Part shown: positions 1 to 6,610 of the stretch, piece by piece
Layout of the letters: each line of letters begins with the position of its first letter
How positions within the stretch are numbered: position 1 is the stretch's first letter
Assembly: GCA_020056125.1 (NCBI GenBank)
Contig: JAGVIJ010000028.1
Span: forward strand, 1-21,993
Direction: 5' to 3'
Length of the DNA: 21,993 nt
DNA from: a bacterium
GTDB taxonomy: Bacteria > Patescibacteriota > Patescibacteriia > 2-12-FULL-60-25
The notes under the pieces: model-generated
Seen by the model: only the letters and a program-made list of their open reading frames with translations
Told to the model about the DNA's origin: nothing
Database searches by the model: none
Made by a program: the position numbers and the translations under genes

Positions 1-2
1 AA

Positions 3-644
3 AGGCTGGATCGCATCATCGCCGCGGACTTGCACGCGCCACAGGTGGTCATGGCCGGCGGTACGGGTCTGATCACCGAGGTGTCGCTGGTGCGCCGCAT
101 TTTGCAGCGCGTTCTGGAAGATACCAAGACACTGGATCTGCCCCTGTGTTTGGCTCTGCCTGACGATGGCGCAGCCAAGCGCATCGAGTCCGTGTACATC
201 GAGGTCGAGAAGAGCCTGGGTATCCACTTGCCCATCGTGTTCGGAGCCAAGCGTCGCGCTACCAGCCGCCAATCGGAGATCAAGGAGCTGTTCGGCGAGC
301 TGGAAGCACTGAAGGGCGCTCTGGCCATCATGCTGGATGATGAGCTGGCAACCGGCGGCACCAACGACCACACGGCCGCTGCGCTCAAGGCGAAACACGG
401 CGCAGCTCAAGTCTGGGCTGCGGTCACGCACGGCGTGTTCTGCCCGGGCGCTGAAGTGCGGTTCGCAGATACAACTTGTTCCGTGGATCGGGTGTACTCC
501 ACGGACACCATTCCTTTCGACTCTCGGCCGCATCTCGCGGAGCTCATCCAGAGCGGCAGACTCCGAGTGATCTCGTGGTTGGATGATCTGGTCAAGCTGA
601 TCTACTTCCACCACTGGGATCTCTCGATCCGCGCCATGCGCTAA
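3..644 (+). CDS. Ribose-phosphate pyrophosphokinase-like protein, C-terminal part (5' end outside window)
   Basis: Probable PRPP synthetase family protein, which makes phosphoribosyl pyrophosphate from ribose-5-phosphate and ATP for nucleotide synthesis. The frame is open from base 3, where the translation reads IIAADLHAPQ. This resembles the DLHA segment of PRPP synthetases, so the TTG at 30 is not the true start and the gene begins upstream of the window. The clearest signature is the phosphoribosyl-binding loop LDDELATGGTNDHTAA, followed by VTHGVF and STDTIPF, which match the C-terminal half of the family in order. The segment between DLHA and the PRPP loop diverges from textbook bacterial Prs, so a paralogue with shifted specificity is possible. 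Codons are richer in G and C at third positions than in tsaD or tsaE. An intrinsic terminator follows 20 bases after the stop. Confidence 0.75.
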   Translation, partial: RLDRIIAADLHAPQVVMAGGTGLITEVSLVRRILQRVLEDTKTLDLPLCLALPDDGAAKRIESVYIEVEKSLGIHLPIVFGAKRRATSRQSEIKELFGELEALKGALAIMLDDELATGGTNDHTAAALKAKHGAAQVWAAVTHGVFCPGAEVRFADTTCSVDRVYSTDTIPFDSRPHLAELIQSGRLRVISWLDDLVKLIYFHHWDLSIRAMR

Positions 645-664
645 ACTTTCTTCTGTCTCCACTC

Positions 665-696
665 ACCGTCTCGCCTGGCCAGCAGACGGTTTTTTG
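665..696 (+). terminator. Intrinsic terminator of the PRPP-synthetase-like gene
   Basis: ACCGTCT (665-671) pairs perfectly with AGACGGT (684-690) and a run of T follows at 690-695. It lies 20 bases after the stop codon on the same strand. Confidence 0.8.
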
Positions 697-760
697 TTAC
701 TGGCTCTAAATTTTCAAGCCCTGCCGTCGGCGGGGCGCGGAAAATTTAGCAAGCAGTAAC
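696..760. repeat. 65-bp intergenic hairpin (inverted repeat)
   Basis: The outer arms GTTACTG (696-702) and CAGTAAC (754-760) are perfect complements. Inside them TAAATTTTC pairs with GAAAATTTA, and the centre holds a GC-rich CCCTGCCG/CGGCGGGG-type palindrome. It abuts the terminator on one side and element copy A on the other. The structure is that of a mobile palindromic repeat, but I saw no second copy with the same arms. Confidence 0.6.
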
Positions 761-762
761 AA

Positions 763-893
763 CCCCGCACTAAGCCTATGCAGGACGAGACTTTTGGCAA
801 AACGGGAGCCGCAGGCCAGCTGAGCTGGCCGCAGGCGTTTCCGTGAAGTTGACTCCATTAGCCGAAGAATTATCGTCGGGCTTTAGTGCTAGG
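763..893. repeat. ~131-bp inverted-repeat element, copy A
   Basis: The left end CCCCGCACTAAGCC and the right end GGGCTTTAGTGCTAGGG are imperfect inverted repeats of each other. The interior contains a perfect hairpin GGCCAGC-tga-GCTGGCC at 813-829 flanked by further complementary arms. Length and termini match three other elements in this window (10970-11102, 12984-13116, 16301-16436). There is no open reading frame of note. It sits between a terminator and the tRNA-Glu promoter. Confidence 0.6.
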
Positions 894-920
894 GTAGTTT
901 TAATAGCCTTCTATTTCAGC

Positions 921-949
921 TTGACGAATTGCGTATTTTTTAGTATTCT
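921..949 (+). promoter_or_regulatory. Sigma70-type promoter of tRNA-Glu
   Basis: TTGACG (921-926), 17-base spacer, TATTCT (944-949). The predicted transcription start, near 956-957, lies about 10 bases before the mature tRNA 5' end. Box sequences and spacing match the other strong promoters in this window (rnpB, RNase J, the large ncRNA). Confidence 0.8.
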
Positions 950-966
950 CGGCCGCACATGGGCAT

Positions 967-1041
967 GGCCTCTTCGTCTAATGGTTAGGACAGCGGCTTT
1001 TCAAGCCGTTAACAGGGGTTCAATTCCCCTAGAGGCTACCA
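967..1041 (+). tRNA. tRNA-Glu (anticodon TTC)
   Basis: A complete cloverleaf can be folded. The acceptor stem GGCCTCT pairs with AGAGGCT with one G-U. The anticodon stem GCGGC/GCCGT encloses the 7-base loop TTTTCAA with anticodon TTC. The T arm is AGGGG-TTCAATT-CCCCT. The discriminator is A and CCA is encoded. It has its own promoter upstream and an intrinsic terminator that begins within its 3' end. Confidence 0.95.
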
Positions 1042-1079
1042 AATAAAATTACCCCAAACACGGGGTAATTTTATTTGGT
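1038..1079 (+). terminator. Terminator of tRNA-Glu, stem overlapping the tRNA 3' ACCA
   Basis: An 18-bp perfect stem (1038-1055 with 1062-1079) with loop AAACAC. The left arm starts with the discriminator and CCA of the tRNA. The base of the stem is A/T-rich and its descending arm contains TTTTATTT, which can act as the U tract. Because the stem includes the mature 3' end, terminator folding and acceptor maturation share bases. Confidence 0.8.
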
Positions 1080-1113
1080 GGGAATCTAACGTGCGACGAA
1101 ATATTGTTATGGC

Positions 1114-1287
1114 TCAATGGTTTTTAGAGTCTGCGCCATCCTTGGCGATGAATTTCAGTTGTACGATTTTATCGTATAACTGAAAACCTTCCTCCAACTC
1201 CTTACGTGCCAACACACCGCTCTTACAGGATGAATGCCGGGCTTCTTTTTTATCGTACGAATAGATATGTGAGATAGTATCAACCTC
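1114..1287 (-). pseudogene. Possible gene remnant or very short gene
   Basis: The minus strand is open for 57 codons from the stop complementary to 1114-1116 up to an in-frame TAA at 1288-1290. The translation has protein-like composition and includes SGVLARKELEEGFQLYDKIV, ending DGADSKNH. There is no ATG; the only starts are an internal GTG or TTG, giving about 33 residues. It could be the 3' remnant of a lost gene. A 15-bp perfect hairpin (1153-1167 with 1171-1185, loop TTT) lies inside it. I do not recognise the family, and chance is a real alternative. Nothing else was seen in 1080-1310. Confidence 0.25.
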
Positions 1288-1322
1288 TTATCTTATTCTT
1301 AGAGATATGTTAATCTCGAAAC

Positions 1323-1916
1323 ATGAAACCGATCCTCGAAGAGAAAGATTTCCTCCCAATCGTCCAAAAGGCAATTGCTCAAAAACGGCACGCGCCATAC
1401 CTGCGAGGGGTTTTGGAAAATTACCGGCAATACCGCGATTTTTTTGAGCGCCAATTCACGGGAGAGGATTCCGATGACGTATTCAGCGTTCGGGCGAAAT
1501 ATCGCGGTAAGACGCCGGTCTGGCGCGACATCCAGATCCTTGGGATACAAACCTTGAATATTTTAGCGGAAACGATTGTCGAAAGCATGGAATGGGTCAA
1601 CGTCCATCTTCACGGATTCTGGTTGCCCGACGAGCATCGCATGCGGATTTTTAATTCATTTGGAATTTTTCACGATGGTATGGAAGACGATCCGTATCCG
1701 ACTTACAAGACGAAACATGTGCGTATATGTGATCTTCCGTGGAAGGAAGAGCCGATTATCGGATTTATGTTTGATTTTGGTGATGGCCACGAGTTCGATA
1801 TCCAGTTCCGCGGTAGACGCAAGCGGACTAAGAAGGATCGAGCAAATGCGTTTCCGTACCTTTCTGATCAGCGTGGTGTGGCGCCGGAGCAATATCCCAA
1901 AGAGTTGAATTATTGA
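1323..1916 (+). CDS. pRiA4b ORF-3-like domain protein
   Basis: The central part reads PVWRDIQILGIQTLNILAET, then MEWVNVHLHGFWLP, then GFMFDFGDGHEFDIQF near residues 150-165. This order (VWR.I, a helix with TL..L, HLH.F, then a FDFGD turn) is typical of the plasmid pRiA4b ORF-3-like family. That family is found on plasmids, in IS1096-type elements and in chromosomes, and its molecular function is not established. The 197-aa protein has no membrane segment or signal peptide. The N-terminal ~55 residues are charged and family-specific. The chosen ATG lies 6 bases after TAATCT (1311-1316), a possible -10 box, and no Shine-Dalgarno site is seen. It is followed 34 bases later by tsaD on the same strand. 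The family assignment is fairly sure; the role here is unknown. Confidence 0.75.
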   Translation: MKPILEEKDFLPIVQKAIAQKRHAPYLRGVLENYRQYRDFFERQFTGEDSDDVFSVRAKYRGKTPVWRDIQILGIQTLNILAETIVESMEWVNVHLHGFWLPDEHRMRIFNSFGIFHDGMEDDPYPTYKTKHVRICDLPWKEEPIIGFMFDFGDGHEFDIQFRGRRKRTKKDRANAFPYLSDQRGVAPEQYPKELNY

Positions 1917-1950
1917 AACGTGTGATTCTTTTCATGCTAGGATATTGGTT

Positions 1951-3090
1951 ATGAAGAAAAAGATGAAAGTCCTTGGAATTGAGACCAGTTGCGACGAAAC
2001 ATCCGTGGCCATTATTGAAGTGAATGGAAAATCGGTGCGGGTTTTATTTCACGAAACCGCGTCGCAAATTCCAGTGCATCAAATTTATGGCGGAGTGGTG
2101 CCGGAGGTGGCGGCGCGTTTGCATGTGGCGGAAACTGTCACGCTGTTGGATCGAGCGTTGGGTTTTAATATCGAATATCGAATGTCGAATGTCGAATGTC
2201 GAAGTGTTAAGACTAAATCTCCAAGCGCGAAATTCGAAATTCGCCTGCCTGCCGGCAAGGCAGGAAATTCGAAATTCGGATTTGACGCCATTGCCGTAAC
2301 CCAAGGCCCGGGGCTGGCTACTGCTTTACGAGTGGGGATTGAGGCCGGACGGACTTTGGCCATGGTGACCGGCAAACCGATAATCGGCGTGAATCATCTT
2401 GAGGGTCACTTGGCTTCAGCCTGGTTGATACCTGAAAATCGTCGGCACTGGAAATTTCCCATGCTTGCGCTTTTGGTTTCAGGCGGACACAGCGAGCTGG
2501 TACTCATGAAAGATTTTTGCGACTATCGCGTTTTGGGTCGCACGCGCGATGATGCGGCGGGCGAGGCGTTTGATAAAACCGCCAAGCTCATGGGTTTGGG
2601 TTATCCGGGCGGGCCGATTATTTCCAAACTGGCCAAACAAGGTCGTGCGGATGCGTTTGATGTGCCGCGGCCCATGTTGCATGATCCATCTTTGGATTTT
2701 AGTTTTTCCGGTTTGAAAACCGCGGTGCGTAGGATCTGGGAGGGCTTATCCAAAAAACAGCGCGCGGATAAACAGGTAGCGGCTGATCTTTGCGCCTCAA
2801 TCCAAGCGGCCATTGTAGAAGTTTTGATGACTAAAACTCTGGCGGCCGCTAAAAAATATCAGCCCGCCTCCATCATCATGGTGGGCGGCGTATCAGCCAA
2901 CCAACAATTGCAGGCGGCTCTGCGTTCCGGAGTCCGTCGAGAATTAAAGGGCGTGCGCTTGCTTAGTCCGCCCAAAGGCTTTTATACTGATAATGCGGCC
3001 ATGATTGCGGCGGCCGGAGCGTGGCGGTTCATACAGGGCGAAAAGCATGATTGGAAAAAGCTGGATGCCAAACCGGAATTAGATCTTTAA
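1951..3090 (+). CDS. tsaD: tRNA N6-adenosine threonylcarbamoyltransferase TsaD, with a repeat-derived insertion
   Basis: Transfers the threonylcarbamoyl group from threonylcarbamoyl-AMP to A37 of ANN-decoding tRNAs (t6A), working with TsaB and TsaE in the cytoplasm. Family motifs appear in order: LGIETSCDETS at the N-terminus, VTQGPGL, the metal-binding NHLEGH (about residues 148-153), LVSGGHSEL, FDKTAKLMGLGYPGGP, DFSFSGLKTA, VGGVSAN and TDNAAMIA. Of 379 residues, about 72-110 are a foreign stretch inserted between LDRALG and FDAIAV. That stretch is encoded by five heptamers and a palindrome (2167-2284). Without it the length is ~341, normal for TsaD. The ATG at 1951 is preferred over the in-frame TTG at 1945; TAGGAT lies 7 bases before it, either a -10 box of a leaderless transcript or a weak ribosome site. 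tsaE follows after 27 bases. Confidence 0.95.
   Translation: MKKKMKVLGIETSCDETSVAIIEVNGKSVRVLFHETASQIPVHQIYGGVVPEVAARLHVAETVTLLDRALGFNIEYRMSNVECRSVKTKSPSAKFEIRLPAGKAGNSKFGFDAIAVTQGPGLATALRVGIEAGRTLAMVTGKPIIGVNHLEGHLASAWLIPENRRHWKFPMLALLVSGGHSELVLMKDFCDYRVLGRTRDDAAGEAFDKTAKLMGLGYPGGPIISKLAKQGRADAFDVPRPMLHDPSLDFSFSGLKTAVRRIWEGLSKKQRADKQVAADLCASIQAAIVEVLMTKTLAAAKKYQPASIIMVGGVSANQQLQAALRSGVRRELKGVRLLSPPKGFYTDNAAMIAAAGAWRFIQGEKHDWKKLDAKPELDL
2167..2284 (+). repeat. Coding heptamer array plus palindrome inserted in tsaD
   Basis: Five tandem heptamers AATRTCG (2167-2201) are followed by a linker and then by CGAAATTCG arms around the palindrome CCTGCC-t-GCCGGC-aa-GGCAGG (2245-2265). The same composite in inverted order lies in the glycosyltransferase gene at 11908-12010. 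Here it is read as NIEYRMSNVECRS, then KFEIRLPAGKAGNSKF. All three reading frames of the strand are largely stop-free, so the unit can insert without breaking an ORF. Confidence 0.85.
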
Positions 3091-3117
3091 TCGTCATTGC
3101 GATGACATGCAAAATTT

Positions 3118-3546
3118 ATGCGCAACGTCACATTAATTAAAGACAAACATCGCAAGCAATTCAAAATTCCATCTGAAAAAGATTGGGGCGAGTTGGCCGA
3201 GCAGGTGGCAGCCGGATTAGAACCCGGCCACATCGTGGCGGTTTCCGGTCCGCTGGGTGCGGGCAAGACCACTTTTGTACAAGCGCTGGCCAAGGCGCTG
3301 GGCATCAAAAAGAATATTCAAAGTCCAACCTTTGCGCTTATGCGATCTTACCCAATCCCCAAGCGCGATGAGCTCAAACGTCTTTTACATGTGGATGCTT
3401 ATCGTATCGAAGATGAGCGCGACCTCCTGCCTCTGGATCTTGATCAAGAACTGGCTGACGGCCAAACCGCGCTCGTGCTAGAATGGCCGGAAAAAATAAA
3501 AAACTGGATTGACCGCAAGCCGTCAATCCAGATTAATATCGCTTAA
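3118..3546 (+). CDS. tsaE: tRNA threonylcarbamoyladenosine biosynthesis ATPase TsaE
   Basis: P-loop ATPase that resets the TsaB-TsaD complex in t6A synthesis. The 142-aa protein has the Walker A motif GPLGAGKTT at residues 44-52, the family SPTF motif, and HVDAYR, followed by the acidic segment LDLDQELADG and LVLEWPEK near the C-terminus. Length is normal. The ATG at 3118 gives a standard N-terminus; no Shine-Dalgarno site precedes it. It lies 27 bases after tsaD on the same strand and is probably co-transcribed. TsaB is not in the window. The gene ends 16 bases before the end of the convergent pilus ATPase gene. Confidence 0.93.
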   Translation: MRNVTLIKDKHRKQFKIPSEKDWGELAEQVAAGLEPGHIVAVSGPLGAGKTTFVQALAKALGIKKNIQSPTFALMRSYPIPKRDELKRLLHVDAYRIEDERDLLPLDLDQELADGQTALVLEWPEKIKNWIDRKPSIQINIA

Positions 3547-3562
3547 AAATTTTCACGGTATC

Positions 3563-5458
3563 TTAAACCCCCGTGCTAACGGCCGGAGGCGCGGGTTGTG
3601 CTTGTGTTGTTGTGTCTAAAGGATCTTCTGTTTCCACCTGCATTTCAGCTACGCGCAAGACTTCTTCCACCGAAGTTAAACCTTCCATGGCTTTGAGTAA
3701 ACCATCCTGCACCATGGTAATCATGCCTTGCTTGGACGCGATATCAGCCATTTGATATTCCGAAACATTGCCGCCTAAAATGACTTTTTCAATCTCCTTG
3801 GTCATGGACATGACTTCATAGATACCCACGCGCCCTTTGTAGCCCAAGCCGCGGCAGGTTGTGCAGGCCTTGTTGCCTTCCACTGCGCCATAAAATTCCA
3901 ACTTGCTGAAGTCCACGGTTTCGTCGGAATTCGCCGGCAGGGCTTTGAGGGTTTGTTTAACCTGCGTGAGCGTAGCCGGATCCAATTCAATCTTTTTCTT
4001 ACAAGTCGGGCAGAGTCGGCGCACCAGACGCTGGCCGATCACGGCATTGATGGCCGGCGCCAGCAAAAACGGTTTGACGCCCATGGATAAAAAGCGGGGG
4101 ACAGCTCCGGCCGCTGAATTGGTATGAATGGTGGATACCACCAGGTGGCCGGTGAGCGCCGCTTGAATGGCAATCTCTGCGGTTTCCAAATCGCGAATTT
4201 CACCCACCATGACCACATCCGGATCTTGGCGCAGAATCGAGCGCAGGCCGCGCGCAAAATCATATTTTTTAGATTGATCAACCTGGCTTTGGTTGATGCC
4301 TTCAAGTTTGTATTCAATTGGATCTTCCAAAGTGATGATCTTCACGTCTTCGGTATTCAATTTTTTTAAAATCGCGTAGAGCGTGGTGGTCTTGCCTGAT
4401 CCGGTTGGGCCGGTGGTGATAATCATGCCATTGGGCCGCTGAATTTCGCGCTGGATTTGTTCAAAGGCTCTGCCGCGAATACCCAGATCAGCGAAGGCCA
4501 GAGCGATAACCTTGGGCCGCAGAATACGCATGACCACTGATTCGCCAAAAGCCGTGGGTAAAAAAGATACGCGGATGTCAGTCTTTTCATCTTTTATGTA
4601 AATCGTAATGCGCCCGTCTTGCGGTACATTTTCAACATTGATTTTGACTCCGGCTACGAGCTTGAGCCGGCTGATCATCTGCTTCCAAGTTTCTTTGGAT
4701 AGCTTGGCCGCATCATACAGCACGCCGTCAATGCGGAAGCGCAATTTAATATCCTTCTCTTCAGCTTCAATGTGAATGTCCGAAGCGTCGCTCTTCAGCG
4801 CTGCGCCGATCATTATGGTCACCGTATCAGTCAGAGAGACGTGCGCAATTTTGTCTTGCAAGTCGCCGGGGCTGGTGATCTCTTTCCCCAATCGTTCTAG
4901 ATCCGCCTCTTCAATCCGCACGCCGTAGATGACTTCTTTAATTTCCGGAATCATGGCGTAGAGCTTGAGCGCATTTTTAAAACTGGTGTCTGAAATCAGG
5001 TAGGTCTGCACATGCGCGTTTTGTTTTTCCGCCAGCTCTTTAGCTAGCGCCTCAACCTCGGGACTTGGTTCAGTGGTGGCCAAACGCAACTCTTCTTCAA
5101 GTTTCAAAAAAATTACGGCATTGATTTTTTGCGCTTGCTCGCGCGAGATTAAAGATAGGGCTTCGGGCGCGATGGGGAAGCCTTTCAAATCAATGTAAGG
5201 CAAACCCAGCGCCGCGGCTTTTTGCCCGGCTTGTTTCTCTAGAGCCTGCAACTTGATCTCTTCCATCTTTTCGGACAGCTTGGTTTCGGCCACAGTTTTT
5301 TCAACCACCGGCGCTTCCGAGGTTGGGGTGGCTGCGGACGCGGTCGGTGCGCCAACCAAACTAGCTCCGGCCGGTGGCGGAGCCGCCGCTTGGGCAGCGC
5401 GACTCTGCTTGAGTAAATCTTCTATGGAAGCGGTTTTTTGCGGCATGATATTAGGCAT
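3563..5458 (-). CDS. Type IV pilus / type II secretion assembly ATPase (PilB/GspE family)
   Basis: Cytoplasmic hexameric ATPase that powers pilus extension or pseudopilus assembly. Counting from the chosen ATG (631 aa): an Ala/Pro-rich linker near residues 20-50, an N-terminal MshEN-like domain, then the catalytic core. Visible motifs are Walker A GPTGSGKT (350-357), the Asp box TLEDPIEY, Walker B with DVVMVGEIRD, and the His box LVVSTIHTN. A four-cysteine zinc site is formed by CPTC (483/486) and CTTC (532/535), typical of PilB/GspE and absent from PilT retraction ATPases. An in-frame TTG at 5503 would add 15 residues. I prefer the ATG at 5458 because a hairpin with a T run lies in the extra stretch. 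No pilin or PilC gene is present. Three residues near the C-terminus repeat Thr/Gln/Pro low complexity. Confidence 0.9.
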   Translation of the reverse strand: MPNIMPQKTASIEDLLKQSRAAQAAAPPPAGASLVGAPTASAATPTSEAPVVEKTVAETKLSEKMEEIKLQALEKQAGQKAAALGLPYIDLKGFPIAPEALSLISREQAQKINAVIFLKLEEELRLATTEPSPEVEALAKELAEKQNAHVQTYLISDTSFKNALKLYAMIPEIKEVIYGVRIEEADLERLGKEITSPGDLQDKIAHVSLTDTVTIMIGAALKSDASDIHIEAEEKDIKLRFRIDGVLYDAAKLSKETWKQMISRLKLVAGVKINVENVPQDGRITIYIKDEKTDIRVSFLPTAFGESVVMRILRPKVIALAFADLGIRGRAFEQIQREIQRPNGMIITTGPTGSGKTTTLYAILKKLNTEDVKIITLEDPIEYKLEGINQSQVDQSKKYDFARGLRSILRQDPDVVMVGEIRDLETAEIAIQAALTGHLVVSTIHTNSAAGAVPRFLSMGVKPFLLAPAINAVIGQRLVRRLCPTCKKKIELDPATLTQVKQTLKALPANSDETVDFSKLEFYGAVEGNKACTTCRGLGYKGRVGIYEVMSMTKEIEKVILGGNVSEYQMADIASKQGMITMVQDGLLKAMEGLTSVEEVLRVAEMQVETEDPLDTTTQAQPAPPAVSTGV

Positions 5459-5468
5459 AACCAAAGAT

Positions 5469-5490
5469 GAAAAAAGCTTAGCGCTTTTTC
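5469..5490 (-). terminator. Possible terminator between membrane-protein gene and pilus ATPase gene
   Basis: On the minus strand AAAAAGC, five-base loop, GCTTTTTT forms a 7-bp hairpin ending in T. It lies 47 bases after the stop of the upstream gene (5537) and just before the preferred ATG of the ATPase gene. A/T-rich and modest, so it may be weak. Confidence 0.4.
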
Positions 5491-5536
5491 TTGGAGTGTT
5501 CAATCAACTAGCGTCATGGCAAAATCGCGCGAATCA

Positions 5537-6535
5537 TCAAAAGAAGCCGGTAATATTTTGCACCAAACGATGGAGCTTGGGAACTATACCGCCCTCGCCG
5601 AGCTTGCGATAGAGGTGGATCCAAGTGGCATATTGCAATTGAATGGTAAAGGCTCCGGTCAGCACCACACCCGTCAAAAAGACTGCTGCACCGATGGCTA
5701 GACTGCACATAAATAAAGCGTTGGACTGGATGATGGCGGCCGCCAGGAAGAAAACAATAACCGGAATCATTAAGAATAGATATATGATGAAATACAAAAT
5801 CCAAATTCCAATTGATAGGAGTGTTTGCAAGACCGCGGTTTCAATGGTGGTGACCCAATTTTTGGCGAACAACGTCCAAGCGCGTCCGATGGCCGCACTC
5901 AATGGCGCGCCATGTAACACCACGGCATTCAGCGCGAAGATTTGTACCACTGCAATTAAAAATACGATGGGCAAGAAAATCAAAAAGGATCCTATGTAGA
6001 TGAGATAGGCCGTGAGGCGAGTTTGGTCTAAAGCCCAATTCAAAGGCAGAGAGGTTAAAAAGCGAGCCAGATACAAGCCGCCGCAAGCCAGCAGGTTAAG
6101 CGTAACAATGGACCAGAAAGAGCCGGCGCCGACATGCAAGGCCTCGCGGAGCGTGGGGTGCTTGCCGCGCATGCGCGCGCCGATGGCAAAAATTAATCCG
6201 CCTTGCGCAATGCAGGATAGGCCGATAACAAATAGCGCGAGCAGAGTCAGCAAGAGCAGTATCTCCACGCCGCTCACCAGGGCAAAAACAGTTTCAGATT
6301 TTTGTGCGTTTAAAACCAGGGTTTGCAAGACGACCTTGCCCATGCCCAAATTCATCCAGCTACTTTGCAAGCTGACAGCGCGAATGGAGCGAGCTAAAAC
6401 ATCATAGGCGCTGGCGCTGACTAAAATGCCGGCGAGCAAAGACAGAATCCAATAGCGTCGATCATGCCAAGCGGTTTGCAGGGCTTGAGATAAGACTTCG
6501 CGATAAACCGGTCGGTGGCTTGATTTCAAAATCAT
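5537..6535 (-). CDS. Multi-pass integral membrane protein of unknown function
   Basis: I do not recognise the family with confidence. The 332-aa protein has about six hydrophobic segments: near residues 28-46, 85-110 (EILLLLTLLALFVIGLSCIA), 140-165, 175-205, 232-262 and 270-300. The short cytoplasmic-looking N-terminus reads HRPVYREVLSQALQTAWHDR. The pattern resembles the broad group of bacterial proteins with glycerophosphodiester-phosphodiesterase-type membrane domains, often found in CPR genomes, but no catalytic motif is visible. A perfect TATAAT lies 9 bases before the ATG, so transcription may start 2-3 bases before the start codon. No Shine-Dalgarno site is seen. Upstream are short A/T-rich repeats of the AAGCTAAAAAGCTA type. 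The pilus ATPase gene follows on the same strand. Confidence 0.7.
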   Translation of the reverse strand: MILKSSHRPVYREVLSQALQTAWHDRRYWILSLLAGILVSASAYDVLARSIRAVSLQSSWMNLGMGKVVLQTLVLNAQKSETVFALVSGVEILLLLTLLALFVIGLSCIAQGGLIFAIGARMRGKHPTLREALHVGAGSFWSIVTLNLLACGGLYLARFLTSLPLNWALDQTRLTAYLIYIGSFLIFLPIVFLIAVVQIFALNAVVLHGAPLSAAIGRAWTLFAKNWVTTIETAVLQTLLSIGIWILYFIIYLFLMIPVIVFFLAAAIIQSNALFMCSLAIGAAVFLTGVVLTGAFTIQLQYATWIHLYRKLGEGGIVPKLHRLVQNITGFF

Positions 6536-6544
6536 ATGGCCATC

Positions 6545-6550
6545 ATTATA
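6545..6550 (-). promoter_or_regulatory. -10 box of the membrane-protein gene
   Basis: TATAAT on the minus strand, 9 bases before the ATG at 6535. No good -35 hexamer is found at 16-18 bases. The predicted start of transcription is almost at the start codon. Confidence 0.45.
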
Positions 6551-6610
6551 TCACAAAATACCGTCCCACGTCCGACGTCCTAATAAGCTAAAGCCTAAGA
6601 AGCTAAAAAG

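Noticed and set aside
843..1046. 67-codon plus-strand frame.
   Set aside because: It runs through the tRNA promoter and the whole tRNA-Glu gene.
2167..2201. CRISPR or VNTR reading of the heptamer array.
   Set aside because: Unit is 7 bases without spacers, lies inside an intact essential gene and recurs with a fixed palindrome at another gene.
2044..2375. Antisense open frames over the tsaD insertion.
   Set aside because: They arise because the heptamer-palindrome repeat lacks stops in most frames; no start signals and no homology that I recognise.
5459..5503. TTG start adding 15 residues to the pilus ATPase.
   Set aside because: The stretch contains a terminator-like hairpin and has no ribosome site; ATG at 5458 is more plausible, though not proven.
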